Below, piece by piece: positions 1 through 5,716 of a stretch of DNA of 11,627 nucleotides (the first letter of the stretch is position 1; each line of letters opens with the position of its first letter). The stretch lies in NCBI GenBank assembly GCA_035513175.1, contig DATKCN010000181.1, forward strand, positions 1 to 11,627, given 5' to 3'. Made by a program: the position numbers and the translations under genes. Source of the stretch: DATKCN01 sp035513175. GTDB taxonomy: Bacteria > Chloroflexota > Chloroflexia > Thermomicrobiales > CFX8. The notes under the pieces are model-generated. The model did no database searches, had not been told where the DNA came from, and saw only the letters and a list, made by a program, of their open reading frames with translations.

Positions 1-377
1 CGAAACAGGGCCGGGTGCTCCTCGCGGGGGACGTGGATGATGGCGTAGAAGGAGACGACGGCGTCGAACGCGCCATCCGGGAAGTCCAGCGCGGTCATGT
101 CGGCCTGGAGGAAGGTGGCGTCCGGCACGAGCTGGCGCGCCAGCGCGATCTGGGCGGCGGAGATGTCGACGCCGGTGACGAGGAGACGTCCGGCCAGCCG
201 CTGCGCTACCGGAACGCCCGCGCCGCAGCCGAGGTCCAGCACGCTCGCGCCGTCCGGCAGGCGGGCGGCGAGGTCGTCCAGCAGCTCCAGGTCTGCCGCG
301 CCGGCCCGGCGCGTGTTCAGATAGCGTGCCGCGATGGCGTCGTAGCCGGCGCCGACGATCAGCTTCGGGTCGCGCAT
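1..377 (-). CDS. Class I SAM-dependent methyltransferase, N-terminal part (cut by window edge)
   Basis: The first 125 residues read on the minus strand from ATG at 377-375. An N-terminal helix (GYDAIAARYL) is followed by the glycine-rich SAM-binding motif I VLDLGCGAGVPVA at about residues 47-59. Next come the acidic end of beta-2 (VTGVDIS), motif II/III (FLQADMT) and the post-motif stretch VVSFYAIIHVPREEH. This is the UbiE/Methyltransf_11/25 type of Rossmann-fold small-molecule methylase. The start is supported by GGAGGGA about 10 nt upstream. The substrate cannot be told, because the C-terminal substrate-recognition half lies beyond the left edge. The gene is transcribed away from the ClbS-like gene at 742, so the two are divergent. 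Confidence 0.85.
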   Translation of the reverse strand, partial: MRDPKLIVGAGYDAIAARYLNTRRAGAADLELLDDLAARLPDGASVLDLGCGAGVPVAQRLAGRLLVTGVDISAAQIALARQLVPDATFLQADMTALDFPDGAFDAVVSFYAIIHVPREEHPALF

Positions 378-741
378 GGCAAGGGTTCCCTCCGGCCCCG
401 GCGCATCTCAGGGGTTGGCGCGCATCATAGGCGCCGGATGGTGGCAGGACAAGCGCATGTGTGTCTCAATCATCGCGCGGGGAGGCCGCGAACGTGAGGG
501 GCGGGGATTCGTGAGCAACCCGGTCGCGCACGCCGCCTACATGATCACAGTTCGAACGCGTTGTCTACGAGGTGATCTCGCGCTATTGAGGGCCGCGTCG
601 CGAGCGGAGCGAGCGGAGGGGCCGTGCGCGCGCGATCGAAGGCAGGCCGATATGCTACGCGTTGTGACACGGGGATGGCGCGGGATGCGACGCGCCGCCC
701 CGCGCGCTCAGGTCTGAAGTCGTGCAGGAAGGAGGCGTGTC
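378..741. other. Divergent intergenic region, no gene seen
   Basis: This 364-nt gap lies between the divergent methyltransferase (minus) and the ClbS-like gene (plus). Open frames across it translate into Arg/Ala-rich sequence with no domain signature and are judged non-coding. It contains a short tandem GAGCG-type repeat near 598-617 and, at its right end, the ribosome binding site GGAAGGAGG (727-735) for the gene at 742. I see no convincing -35/-10 pair, tRNA or riboswitch. Promoters for both flanking genes should lie here. Confidence 0.5.
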
Positions 742-1254
742 ATGCAGGAGCTGAACAGCCGCGAGGCGTTGCTGGAGACGGTGCGGGGGCTGCGGGAAGA
801 GATGGAGCAGGTCGTTGCCGAGGTGGACGAAGCGCGGGCCAACGAGCCGGGCAGCTTTGACGAATGGTCGTTCAAGGACCTCATCGCGCATCTGAACGGC
901 TGGCGGTCGGTGACAGCCGCGCGGCTGGAGGCCGGGCTGCGGGGCGAGGAGCCGGTCTTTCCGTGGCCGGGGAACCTGAGCGAGGAGCAGGACGTGGATG
1001 CGGTCAACCGCTGGTTCCACGAGGACAGTAAGCCGAAGTCGTTCGACGAGGTGCTGCGCGATCAGCAGGAGACGTTCGAGCGGGTGGAGCAGGCCATCGC
1101 CGCGCTGCCGGAGGACGACCTGCTGGGCTCGGGCCGCTTTCCGTGGCTGCACTGGACGAGCGAGGGGCTGGGACCGGCGGTCGTGCGCGGCACATACGGC
1201 CACTACCACGAGGACCACGAGCCGGAGCTTCGCGCCTGGCTCAGCACGTGGTAG
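742..1254 (+). CDS. ClbS/DfsB-family (DUF1706, DinB-like) four-helix bundle protein
   Basis: A 170-residue protein with the architecture of the ClbS/DfsB family in the DinB/YfiT superfamily. An N-terminal helix precedes the family-typical DEWSFKDLIAHLNGW at residues 40-54, which contains a candidate metal-ligand His50. A long middle helix follows (residues 101-122), and the C-terminal YGHYHEDHEPELRAWL supplies His154, His156 and His159. The family includes ClbS, which inactivates colibactin, and thiol- or metal-dependent hydrolases. The true substrate here is unknown. The start is clear: GGAAGGAGG lies 6 nt before the ATG. Length is normal for the family. It appears monocistronic, with a hairpin just after the stop. 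A soluble cytoplasmic protein is expected, since there is no signal peptide or membrane segment. Confidence 0.85.
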   Translation: MQELNSREALLETVRGLREEMEQVVAEVDEARANEPGSFDEWSFKDLIAHLNGWRSVTAARLEAGLRGEEPVFPWPGNLSEEQDVDAVNRWFHEDSKPKSFDEVLRDQQETFERVEQAIAALPEDDLLGSGRFPWLHWTSEGLGPAVVRGTYGHYHEDHEPELRAWLSTW

Positions 1255-1263
1255 GCGCCTCAC

Positions 1264-1298
1264 ATGGCGCCGGCGCCAGCGCCGTGGCGTAGCGCCAT
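1264..1298 (+). terminator. Nested stem-loop after the ClbS-like gene
   Basis: ATGGCGC (1264-1270) pairs with GCGCCAT (1292-1298). A second stem, CGGCG (1271-1275) with CGCCG (1280-1284), nests inside. It begins 9 nt after the TAG stop. There is no U-tract, so it is at best a non-canonical terminator or 3'-end stabiliser. This is common in very GC-rich genomes. Confidence 0.35.
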
Positions 1299-1359
1299 CG
1301 ACGTGCCAAAGCGAAAGGGGGCGGTCACACGAATCACCCCCTGAAACTGACAGCTTGCT

Positions 1360-1378
1360 CCAGCGCGCCGCGCGCTGG
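1360..1378 (-). terminator. Compact GC hairpin just past the stop of the 54-aa gene
   Basis: CCAGCGCG and CGCGCTGG form an 8-bp perfect stem with a CCG loop. It starts 3 nt beyond the minus-strand stop codon at 1382. The position fits a transcript end for the small membrane protein gene, and possibly also for the convergent gene ending at 1254. No T-run follows on either strand. Confidence 0.45.
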
Positions 1379-1381
1379 GTG

Positions 1382-1546
1382 CTAGGGATTGAGGACTTTG
1401 ACGAGCATGTAGCCAATGACGGTCAGCATGCCAACGACGACGAACGGCAGCAGTAACCCGAACACTGATTCCGGATTGAACCCGGCGCTATAGATGCCGA
1501 TCCGGTCCTTCATGCGATCGCGCATCGACAACATCGTCTTCAACAT
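1382..1546 (-). CDS. Small single-pass membrane protein (54 aa)
   Basis: A short gene read from ATG 1546-1544 to TAG 1384-1382. The product opens with a basic, Met-rich amphipathic segment (MLKTMLSMRDRMKDRIG). A short Asn/Pro linker follows, then one hydrophobic helix at about residues 28-50 (SVFGLLLPFVVVGMLTVIGY). It ends LVKVLNP. A weak ribosome site (AAGGTGGTG) lies 7 nt upstream, and a TAGAAT box at 1607-1602 could serve as a -10 about 55 nt upstream, without a good -35. The N-in basic/C-out layout suits a small inner-membrane protein. The codon pattern and a clean stop followed by a hairpin support it being real. I recognise no family. Confidence 0.6.
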   Translation of the reverse strand: MLKTMLSMRDRMKDRIGIYSAGFNPESVFGLLLPFVVVGMLTVIGYMLVKVLNP

Positions 1547-1688
1547 CGAAATTTCACCACCTTCGAACTCGCGTCTGGCGGCGCGGCTGACGAACGCTCA
1601 CATTCTAGCATCGCCGTGATTGCTGGACGAGACCGGCCGGAGCGTTCTGCCGTTACCGGGCAGCTCAGGGGAATCTGTCGTCAGGGTA

Positions 1689-1717
1689 TTGACACCTCAT
1701 CACGCCGGTGCTACGGT
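1689..1717 (+). promoter_or_regulatory. Candidate sigma-70-type promoter
   Basis: A perfect -35 TTGACA (1689-1694) and a 17-nt spacer precede TACGGT (1712-1717), which keeps the T-A...T positions of a -10. It points toward the DUF952 gene at 2100 and diverges from the 54-aa gene. The inferred start of transcription is near 1724. Confidence 0.5.
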
Positions 1718-2042
1718 ACGTGCAGGTCCCGAGGAGTTAGAGGGATCGACGCTCCGGAGACGATCTCGAGTCATCGAACGTCGAAGGGTTTCCAGCAAAC
1801 GCGGCGCACCGAGTCGCAAACGCTTGATGGGCGCGAGCTCTGAAGGCGGCTGCGAAGACGACGAGATGCAGGTTGGAAATTTGTGCCAGGACTACGGTCC
1901 GGAGCACGTGTCTACAATCACCTGTCTGGTAAGGCCGGGCAACCGGTGGATCCAGTGAAGGGACTGTATGACCAGCGTCGAACACCGACACGGCTCGTCG
2001 GGGCCTGCATTTTCAAACGCGGTGAATCCACCTGAATTGACG

Positions 2043-2066
2043 CGCGGCGCCATCACCGGCGCCGCG
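2043..2066 (+). promoter_or_regulatory. Strong hairpin in the DUF952 leader
   Basis: CGCGGCGCC (2043-2051) and GGCGCCGCG (2058-2066) form a perfect 9-bp stem with a 6-nt loop. It ends 25 nt before the GGAGGA ribosome site (2091-2096). No T-run follows, so it is more likely a translational or stability element than an intrinsic terminator. Function unproven. Confidence 0.45.
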
Positions 2067-2099
2067 TTCTGCTGTCCGCCGCGACTCACTGGAGGACGC

Positions 2100-2450
2100 A
2101 TGACCGTTGCCTACCATCTCGTCGCTGAAGCGTGGTATCACTCGTGGCCGAGGAGCGCCCCGTACGTCCCGGAGGCGTTCGAGCGCGAGGACTTCATTCA
2201 CCTGACGCACGGCATCGATGAGGCGCTCGCGGCGGGCAACCGCTACTACCGCGACGATCCCCGGCCCTACCTGCTGCTGACGGTCGACCTCGACGCCATG
2301 CCCGCCGAGGTCGAGGTGCGTTACGACGACCCCGACCGGCAGTTCCCCCACATCTACGGCCCGCTCGAGCGCGCCGCGATCGTCGGGATCAACAGCGTCG
2401 AGCGTGACGACGCGGGGTCGTTCATCGCCGTCGCGACGGCGGCGCCCTGA
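2100..2450 (+). CDS. DUF952 family protein
   Basis: A 116-residue protein starting MTVAYHLV. It has the DUF952 landmarks in order: the N-terminal YHLVAEAWYHSW, EREDFIHLTHGIDEALAAGNRYY (residues 27-49), LLLTVDLDAMPAEVEVRYDD (residues 57-76), then FPHIYGPLERAAIVGI (residues 81-96). DUF952 proteins are small cytoplasmic proteins with a fold related to ADP-ribosyltransferase/Tpt1-like folds and no firmly established biochemical role. I therefore assign no reaction. An upstream in-frame ATG at 1968 would add 44 unrelated residues and cross the leader hairpin. The start at 2100 is chosen because GGAGGA sits 3-4 nt ahead and matches the usual family N-terminus. A 10-bp hairpin follows 2 nt after the stop. 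Confidence 0.85.
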   Translation: MTVAYHLVAEAWYHSWPRSAPYVPEAFEREDFIHLTHGIDEALAAGNRYYRDDPRPYLLLTVDLDAMPAEVEVRYDDPDRQFPHIYGPLERAAIVGINSVERDDAGSFIAVATAAP

Positions 2451-2451
2451 G

Positions 2452-2478
2452 CAGCGGGGCGACAAGCGCGCCCCGCTG
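2452..2478. terminator. Bidirectional hairpin between convergent genes
   Basis: CAGCGGGGCG (2452-2461) pairs perfectly with CGCCCCGCTG (2469-2478) around a 7-nt loop. It lies between the DUF952 stop (2450) and the stop of the convergent membrane-protein gene (2500). There is no strong U-run, but the 10-bp GC stem at a convergent junction is a good candidate transcription end for both genes. Confidence 0.6.
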
Positions 2479-2499
2479 GTCGTCAGGGGCGTGACGGAG

Positions 2500-2877
2500 C
2501 TAGTCCGCGCCTGGTCCTGGCGGCGGCGGTCCACTCGGCGGCGCGGTGGGTCCGGCCGGCCGGCCCGTGCCGCCCTGAATCTTGCTCATGATGTCGATCG
2601 TGCCCAGCAGATCGAGGATCATCACGACCAGCGCGGCCACGACGAGCAGGCCAACGAACAGCAGCGTGTTCTCGCTGGCGAAGTCGTCGACGAGCTTCCG
2701 TCGAAAGAACGCCTCCCAGACCGTGAACAGGCCGTAGAGCGTGCCACCAAAGACCGCCATGAACACGCCGACGCTGGTGGTTGAAGCCCAGGTCCGACCG
2801 CGCCGCTCGCCCGTTACGACGGTGTACGCCAGCCAGATGCTCACCAGTGCCAGTACTAACCAGACGATAGCGTCCAT
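2500..2877 (-). CDS. Three-helix membrane protein with Pro-rich tail
   Basis: A 125-residue integral membrane protein. Predicted helices lie at about residues 3-22 (AIVWLVLALVSIWLAYTVV), 35-54 (VGVFMAVFGGTLYGLFTVWEA) and 70-93 (NTLLFVGLLVVAALVVMILDLL). A charged loop (RRKLVDD) separates helices 2 and 3. The last 25 residues are a Gly/Pro-rich tail (PAGPTAPPSGPPPPGPG) expected on one face of the membrane. The ATG at 2877 follows GGAAGGGTG by about 6 nt. I recognise no family and see no catalytic motif. It is divergent from the gene at 3034, so the 156-nt gap between them should hold both promoters. It could be a DUF-type subunit of an envelope complex, but nothing here shows that. Confidence 0.75.
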   Translation of the reverse strand: MDAIVWLVLALVSIWLAYTVVTGERRGRTWASTTSVGVFMAVFGGTLYGLFTVWEAFFRRKLVDDFASENTLLFVGLLVVAALVVMILDLLGTIDIMSKIQGGTGRPAGPTAPPSGPPPPGPGAD

Positions 2878-3033
2878 TCGCGCACCCTTCCACTACCCTC
2901 GTATTCGACTATGGCTGCCTGTTTACACTGTAGCAGGGATTACGCCGATATGGAAGATGCGTGTGGAAGAATCTTCCCGCGCCCATCGTGCCTGGATCAG
3001 CGGGAGACAGCGCCGGGCACGCGCGGAGGCTTC

Positions 3034-3285
3034 GTGAGCCAGGCGCTGCTGCTCGCCATCATGTATGTCGGGCTGTGCCTGCCGCTGATCGGCTACGCGT
3101 ACGGCCGTCAGCGCCGCTGGCTGGGCGCAGCTGGCTGGGCGCTGCTGATGGGCGGCCTGCTGCTGGCATTCGGCGGGGGCGGGGACCTCTTCGCCTGGGC
3201 GGGGCTGCTGTGGTCCTCCCTGGCCGCGTTCGGCGGGCTGATGGTCGTCATGGACGTGGCCGAGGCCCGCAGGCGGCGGGGGTGA
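3034..3285 (+). CDS. Small hydrophobic membrane protein (83 aa)
   Basis: From GTG 3034 the product is 83 residues, almost entirely membrane-embedded. Helices lie at about 4-22 (ALLLAIMYVGLCLPLIGYA), 29-46 (WLGAAGWALLMGGLLLAF) and 51-75. A positive patch GRQRRW separates the first two and the tail is RRRRG, which suggests N-out/C-in topology. GGAGG lies 4 nt before this GTG. A longer reading from ATG 2911 adds 41 residues with four Cys (CLHC and two more), but that stretch overlaps the divergent promoter region and has no good ribosome site. The shorter start is preferred. Family unknown. Confidence 0.6.
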   Translation: MSQALLLAIMYVGLCLPLIGYAYGRQRRWLGAAGWALLMGGLLLAFGGGGDLFAWAGLLWSSLAAFGGLMVVMDVAEARRRRG

Positions 3286-3316
3286 TACGGGGTGGGTTGG
3301 GGCGAGGGATGAGGGT

Positions 3317-3434
3317 TGAGGGCCGAGGGCCGAGGAGCGTGGACGCCGGTCCCTACCAGGGTTGGCGTCCGCCCCGCGTTACACGTTACGCGTCACGCGT
3401 TACGATCTCTGCATCCCGCTCCCCTCGGCCCTCA
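3317..3434. repeat. MITE-like palindromic intergenic element
   Basis: Perfect 13-bp terminal inverted repeats, TGAGGGCCGAGGG at 3317-3329 and its complement at 3422-3434, bound a 118-bp element. Inside, GGACGCC (3341-3347) pairs with GGCGTCC (3364-3370) to make a hairpin, with a smaller CCCT/AGGG stem in its loop. A block built from CGTTACG/CGTCACG words follows (3378-3405). The right repeat supplies the stop codon of the convergent zinc-ribbon gene. No transposase is encoded. This resembles dispersed non-autonomous or REP-type intergenic repeats. It may also end transcription of the two converging genes. Confidence 0.55.
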
Positions 3435-3773
3435 GAATATGGCGCCCACCGAGGTCCACAGCACCCAGCAGACACAGCACAGCAGCAGCACGACCAGGAC
3501 GTTCAGCAGCAGGCAGGTCGTCCGCCCGCCGCGCGCGACGTAGACGCGTCCCCGCTCGATGCGCTCGCCACCCCAGCCCTGCCAGCCGGAGACCTCCCGC
3601 TCCTCGAGCGTGACGACACGCGGCTCCGGGGTGGAGACGTCGATCACCTGCTGCTCGGGCGCGTTGAGCGTGGCCCCGCAGGAGGCGCAGGAGACGGCTT
3701 GCGTGGAATTCGCCGCTCCGCAATTGCGGCAGGGGACGCCACGGTCCTGGCCCCAGTTGCCGTTCTCCCGCAT
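3432..3773 (-). CDS. Zinc-ribbon protein with C-terminal transmembrane anchor
   Basis: A 113-residue protein. A treble-clef/zinc-ribbon of two CxxC pairs lies at residues 15-33 (CRNCG and, after a 10-residue loop, CASCG). A short acidic linker follows (residues 40-60), then a basic Gly/Trp-containing region, and one hydrophobic C-terminal helix at about residues 86-108 (CLLLNVLVVLLLCCVCWVLW). It looks like a tail-anchored protein with the ribbon in the cytoplasm, similar in layout to many uncharacterised zinc_ribbon_2 proteins. ATG 3773 is chosen because GAGGGAG sits 6 nt ahead. An upstream start at 3893 would add 40 unrelated residues and overlap the rsmI leader. The stop codon lies in the right arm of the palindromic repeat. 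Divergent from rsmI. Role unknown. Confidence 0.7.
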   Translation of the reverse strand: MRENGNWGQDRGVPCRNCGAANSTQAVSCASCGATLNAPEQQVIDVSTPEPRVVTLEEREVSGWQGWGGERIERGRVYVARGGRTTCLLLNVLVVLLLCCVCWVLWTSVGAIF

Positions 3774-3864
3774 GCCGCGCTCCCTCGCCGTTGCGGCGCC
3801 CGCCTGTCCGGTGCGCAACAATAGCACCAGCACGGGCCGCGCACGATGAAGGGCCGGAACTCCG

Positions 3865-4734
3865 CTGGAGCACGATCGCACGGGCACTGTCACACCCGGA
3901 ACGCTCTACCTGGTCGCCGTCCCGATCGGGAATCTACGCGACATAACCTATCGAGCCGTCGACGTGCTGCGCGGCGTCGACGTGATCGCGGCCGAGGACA
4001 CGCGCGACTTCCGGGAGCTACAGCGGGAGCACGGCATCTCGACCCGCGTAGTGTCGTACCACGATTACAACGAGCAGACGCGCGCGCGGCAGCTCATCGA
4101 ACGGCTGAGGGCGGGGGAGAGCGTGGCGCTGGTGTCCGACGCCGGGACGCCGCTGGTCAACGACCCCGGCTTCCGGATTGTCGGGGCGGCCATCGAGGCG
4201 GGCGTGCCGGTGACGAGCGTGCCGGGCGCGAGCGCGGTGCTGACGGCGCTGACGGGGTCCGGACTGCCGCTGTCCCAGTTCGTGTTCCTCGGCTTCCCGC
4301 CCCGCGGGAGCGGCAAGCGGCGGGCGTTCTTCGCCGGTCGCGCGCGCGAGCAGGCGACGCTGGTGTTTTTCGAAGCGCCACACCGCCTGGCCGCGAGCCT
4401 TGAGGACCTGCGGGAGGCGCTGGGGGACCGCCACATCTGCCTGGCGAGGAACCTCACCAAGCCACACGAGCGCTACCAGCGGGGGACGGTGTCGGACATC
4501 CTCCAGCAGCTCGCGGCCGAGGGCGAGGCGCGCGGCGAGGCGACGGTCGTCGTGGCAGGCTGCGCCGCGGGCGTGCCGGAAGAGGTGAGCGCGTCGGTGA
4601 CGGACGAGATCGATGACCTGGTGCGGCAGGGGCTGGAGACGCGCGCGATCCTGGAGCGGGTGACGCGCGAGCACGGGCTCAAGCGGCGGGAGGCGTACGA
4701 ACTGGTGCTGAAGGCGAAGGACCGTAACGCGTGA
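3865..4734 (+). CDS. rsmI: 16S rRNA (cytidine(1402)-2'-O)-methyltransferase RsmI
   Basis: A clear RsmI of the SAM-dependent tetrapyrrole methylase fold, which 2'-O-methylates C1402 in the ribosomal decoding site. Motifs in order, numbered from CTG 3865: GTLYLVAVPIGNLRDIT (residues 12-28), VDVIAAEDTR (38-47), ALVSDAGTPLVNDPGFRI (88-105), SVPGASAVLTAL, QFVFLGFPPRGSGKRR, FFEAPHRLAASL and LARNLTKPHERYQRGTV. A C-terminal helical region (RAILERVTREHGLKRREAYELV) closes the protein. Length is about 289 residues, normal for the family. The start is problematic: the conserved N-terminal strand is in frame only from 3850 onward, after a TGA at 3847, and the frame holds no ATG, GTG or TTG before GTG 3964. 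GTG 3964 would delete the conserved PIGN motif. CTG 3865 is the best in-frame candidate. ATG 3846 lies in another frame. First gene of the rsmI-rmt-tgt operon. Confidence 0.85.
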   Translation: MEHDRTGTVTPGTLYLVAVPIGNLRDITYRAVDVLRGVDVIAAEDTRDFRELQREHGISTRVVSYHDYNEQTRARQLIERLRAGESVALVSDAGTPLVNDPGFRIVGAAIEAGVPVTSVPGASAVLTALTGSGLPLSQFVFLGFPPRGSGKRRAFFAGRAREQATLVFFEAPHRLAASLEDLREALGDRHICLARNLTKPHERYQRGTVSDILQQLAAEGEARGEATVVVAGCAAGVPEEVSASVTDEIDDLVRQGLETRAILERVTREHGLKRREAYELVLKAKDRNA

Positions 4735-4812
4735 TGTGGGGGCGGGACGTAGGACGCGGAAAGGAACCCCACCCCCCGACCCCCTCCCCCGCGGGGAGAG
4801 GGGGAGGGGAGC
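4735..4812 (+). repeat. G/C-rich REP-like repeat, copy 1 (rsmI/rmt junction)
   Basis: This copy starts directly at the rsmI stop. It consists of a G-rich flank (GGGCGGGACG...GGACGCGG), then GGAACC, a C-rich run (ACCCCCC, CCCCCTCCCCC) and a complementary G-rich run (GGGGAGAGGGGGAGGGG) that can fold back on the C-run. The same order of words recurs at 5645-5716. It resembles the 'CCCCTCCCC...GGGGAGGGG' intergenic repeats seen in several GC-rich phyla. It separates rsmI from the rmt start by 94 nt. Confidence 0.6.
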
Positions 4813-4828
4813 CGGGGCGCGGGAACGC

Positions 4829-5647
4829 ATGAGCGCCGGGATCTCGGTGGAGGATGTGCTGGCGCGGGTGGCGGCCTCGCGGCGTTACCGTTGGGTGACG
4901 GAGGAGGTGACGCGGCGGCTGGCGTTGGAGGAGATACCCCATGCCCGCAACGTGGCGGACGCGGAGAAGCGCACGAAGCGCCGCCTGCACCAGATCTTCG
5001 GCGCGTACACGGGTCAGGCGGACTACACGCGGCTGCTGCTGGGGATCGCGGAAGGGCGGGAGCAGGGGGACGACGCGTTGCGCGCCGCCTGCCGCGCTGC
5101 CATGGCCCAGCATGCCTCGACCCGCGAGCGGCTGCCGATCCTGGACGAGCTCTACGCCCGCGTGCTTGAGGTGACAGGCGTGCCTGCCACGCTGGTCGAT
5201 GTCGCCTGTGGGCTGAACCCGCTGGCGCTGCCGTGGATGGGGCTGGGGCAGGATGCCCGCTACGTTGCCTACGACATCGACAGCGGCCTGCTGGGCCTGG
5301 TCGCCGGATTCCTCGATCTGATGGGTGTGGAGCATCGCGTGGAGCCGCGTGACATCGTCGTCTCCCCGCCGGACGACGCGTGCGACGTCATGCTTCTATT
5401 GAAGACTGTTCCGTGTCTGGATCAGCAGGACCCGCGCGCCGCGCTGCGCGTCATGCAGGCGTCGCGCGCGCGGCATGTGGTGGTGTCGTTTCCGACGCAG
5501 TCGCTGGGAGGGCGCGGCAAGGGCATGGCACGAACGTATCGGGCACGCTTCGACGAGCTGATGGCGGCCATCGAGGGGCCCATCGCGCGGATCGAGGAGC
5601 TGGAGCTTGTGGGGGAGCTGGTGTTCGTGATCGAGGCAGGAGCGTGA
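4829..5647 (+). CDS. 16S rRNA (guanine(1405)-N7)-methyltransferase, ArmA/Rmt/FmrO family
   Basis: A 272-residue protein matching the Rmt family along its whole length. The N-terminal helical rRNA-binding domain contains KRTKRRLHQIFGAYTG (residues 47-62) and ends HASTRERLPILDELYARV (95-112). Motif I is LVDVACGLNPLALPWM (122-137), AYDID follows (147-151), then LLLKTVPCLDQQDP (189-202) and VVSFPTQSLGGRGKGM (218-233), all hallmarks of ArmA/RmtA-type enzymes. These enzymes methylate N7 of G1405 in helix 44 and confer high resistance to 4,6-disubstituted deoxystreptamine aminoglycosides. The SAM and target residues expected for the family appear intact, so activity is likely but unproven. It sits between rsmI and tgt in an operon without transposons, which suggests a resident chromosomal gene. 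ATG 4829 lies about 18 nt after the G-rich arm of the repeat. Nearer the start there is only a weak GGGA. Confidence 0.88.
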   Translation: MSAGISVEDVLARVAASRRYRWVTEEVTRRLALEEIPHARNVADAEKRTKRRLHQIFGAYTGQADYTRLLLGIAEGREQGDDALRAACRAAMAQHASTRERLPILDELYARVLEVTGVPATLVDVACGLNPLALPWMGLGQDARYVAYDIDSGLLGLVAGFLDLMGVEHRVEPRDIVVSPPDDACDVMLLLKTVPCLDQQDPRAALRVMQASRARHVVVSFPTQSLGGRGKGMARTYRARFDELMAAIEGPIARIEELELVGELVFVIEAGA

Positions 5648-5716
5648 GGATGGGTGGGTCGGGACGCGGGGAGGAACCTAACCCCCCGGCCCCCTTCCCT
5701 GCGAGGGGAGGGGGGG
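5645..5716 (+). repeat. G/C-rich REP-like repeat, copy 2 (rmt/tgt junction)
   Basis: This is a second member of the repeat at 4735-4812, in the same orientation and again beginning at the upstream gene's TGA. It has GGGTCGGGACGCGG, then GGAACC, a C-rich run (ACCCCCC, CCCCCTTCCC) and a fold-back GGGGAGGGGGG. It lacks about 7 nt of the flank present in copy 1. Here the repeat is read through as the start of the tgt frame, giving the Pro-rich peptide EEPNPPAPFPARGGG. Confidence 0.6.

Larger units (their letters stand above)
1547..2099. other. Gene-poor region and long 5' leader before the DUF952 gene
   Basis: About 550 nt without a convincing gene. Open frames exist on both strands (for example 1620-1958 plus and 1737-1991 minus). 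Their translations are low-complexity Arg/Ser/Glu mixtures without a domain or good ribosome site. Base composition is visibly less GC-rich than the flanking genes, with A/T-containing words such as ggaaatttgtg. It holds a TAGAAT box for the minus-strand small gene (1602-1607), a plus-strand promoter at 1689-1717 and a strong hairpin at 2043-2066. If that promoter is used, the DUF952 mRNA would have a leader of roughly 375 nt. I could not match it to a known riboswitch or T-box signature. Confidence 0.5.

Noticed and set aside
1316..1342. AGGGGG/CCCCCT inverted repeat as a terminator
   Set aside because: The 15-nt loop, six-base homopolymeric stem and lack of a U-run make it weaker than the hairpins at 1264-1298 and 1360-1378.
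655..1416. 253-residue minus-strand open frame
   Set aside because: It overlaps the ClbS-like gene, which has a strong ribosome site and family motifs. The translation is low-complexity.
2965..2977. Perfect dyad GGAAGA-A-TCTTCC with an extra GGAAGA upstream at 2952, as an operator
   Set aside because: It is short, occurs once, and has no convincing -35/-10 beside it. It could easily be chance in the divergent promoter region.
4018..4830. 270-residue minus-strand open frame
   Set aside because: It is antisense to rsmI, whose motifs are unambiguous. The translation is Arg/Pro/His-rich without a fold signature.
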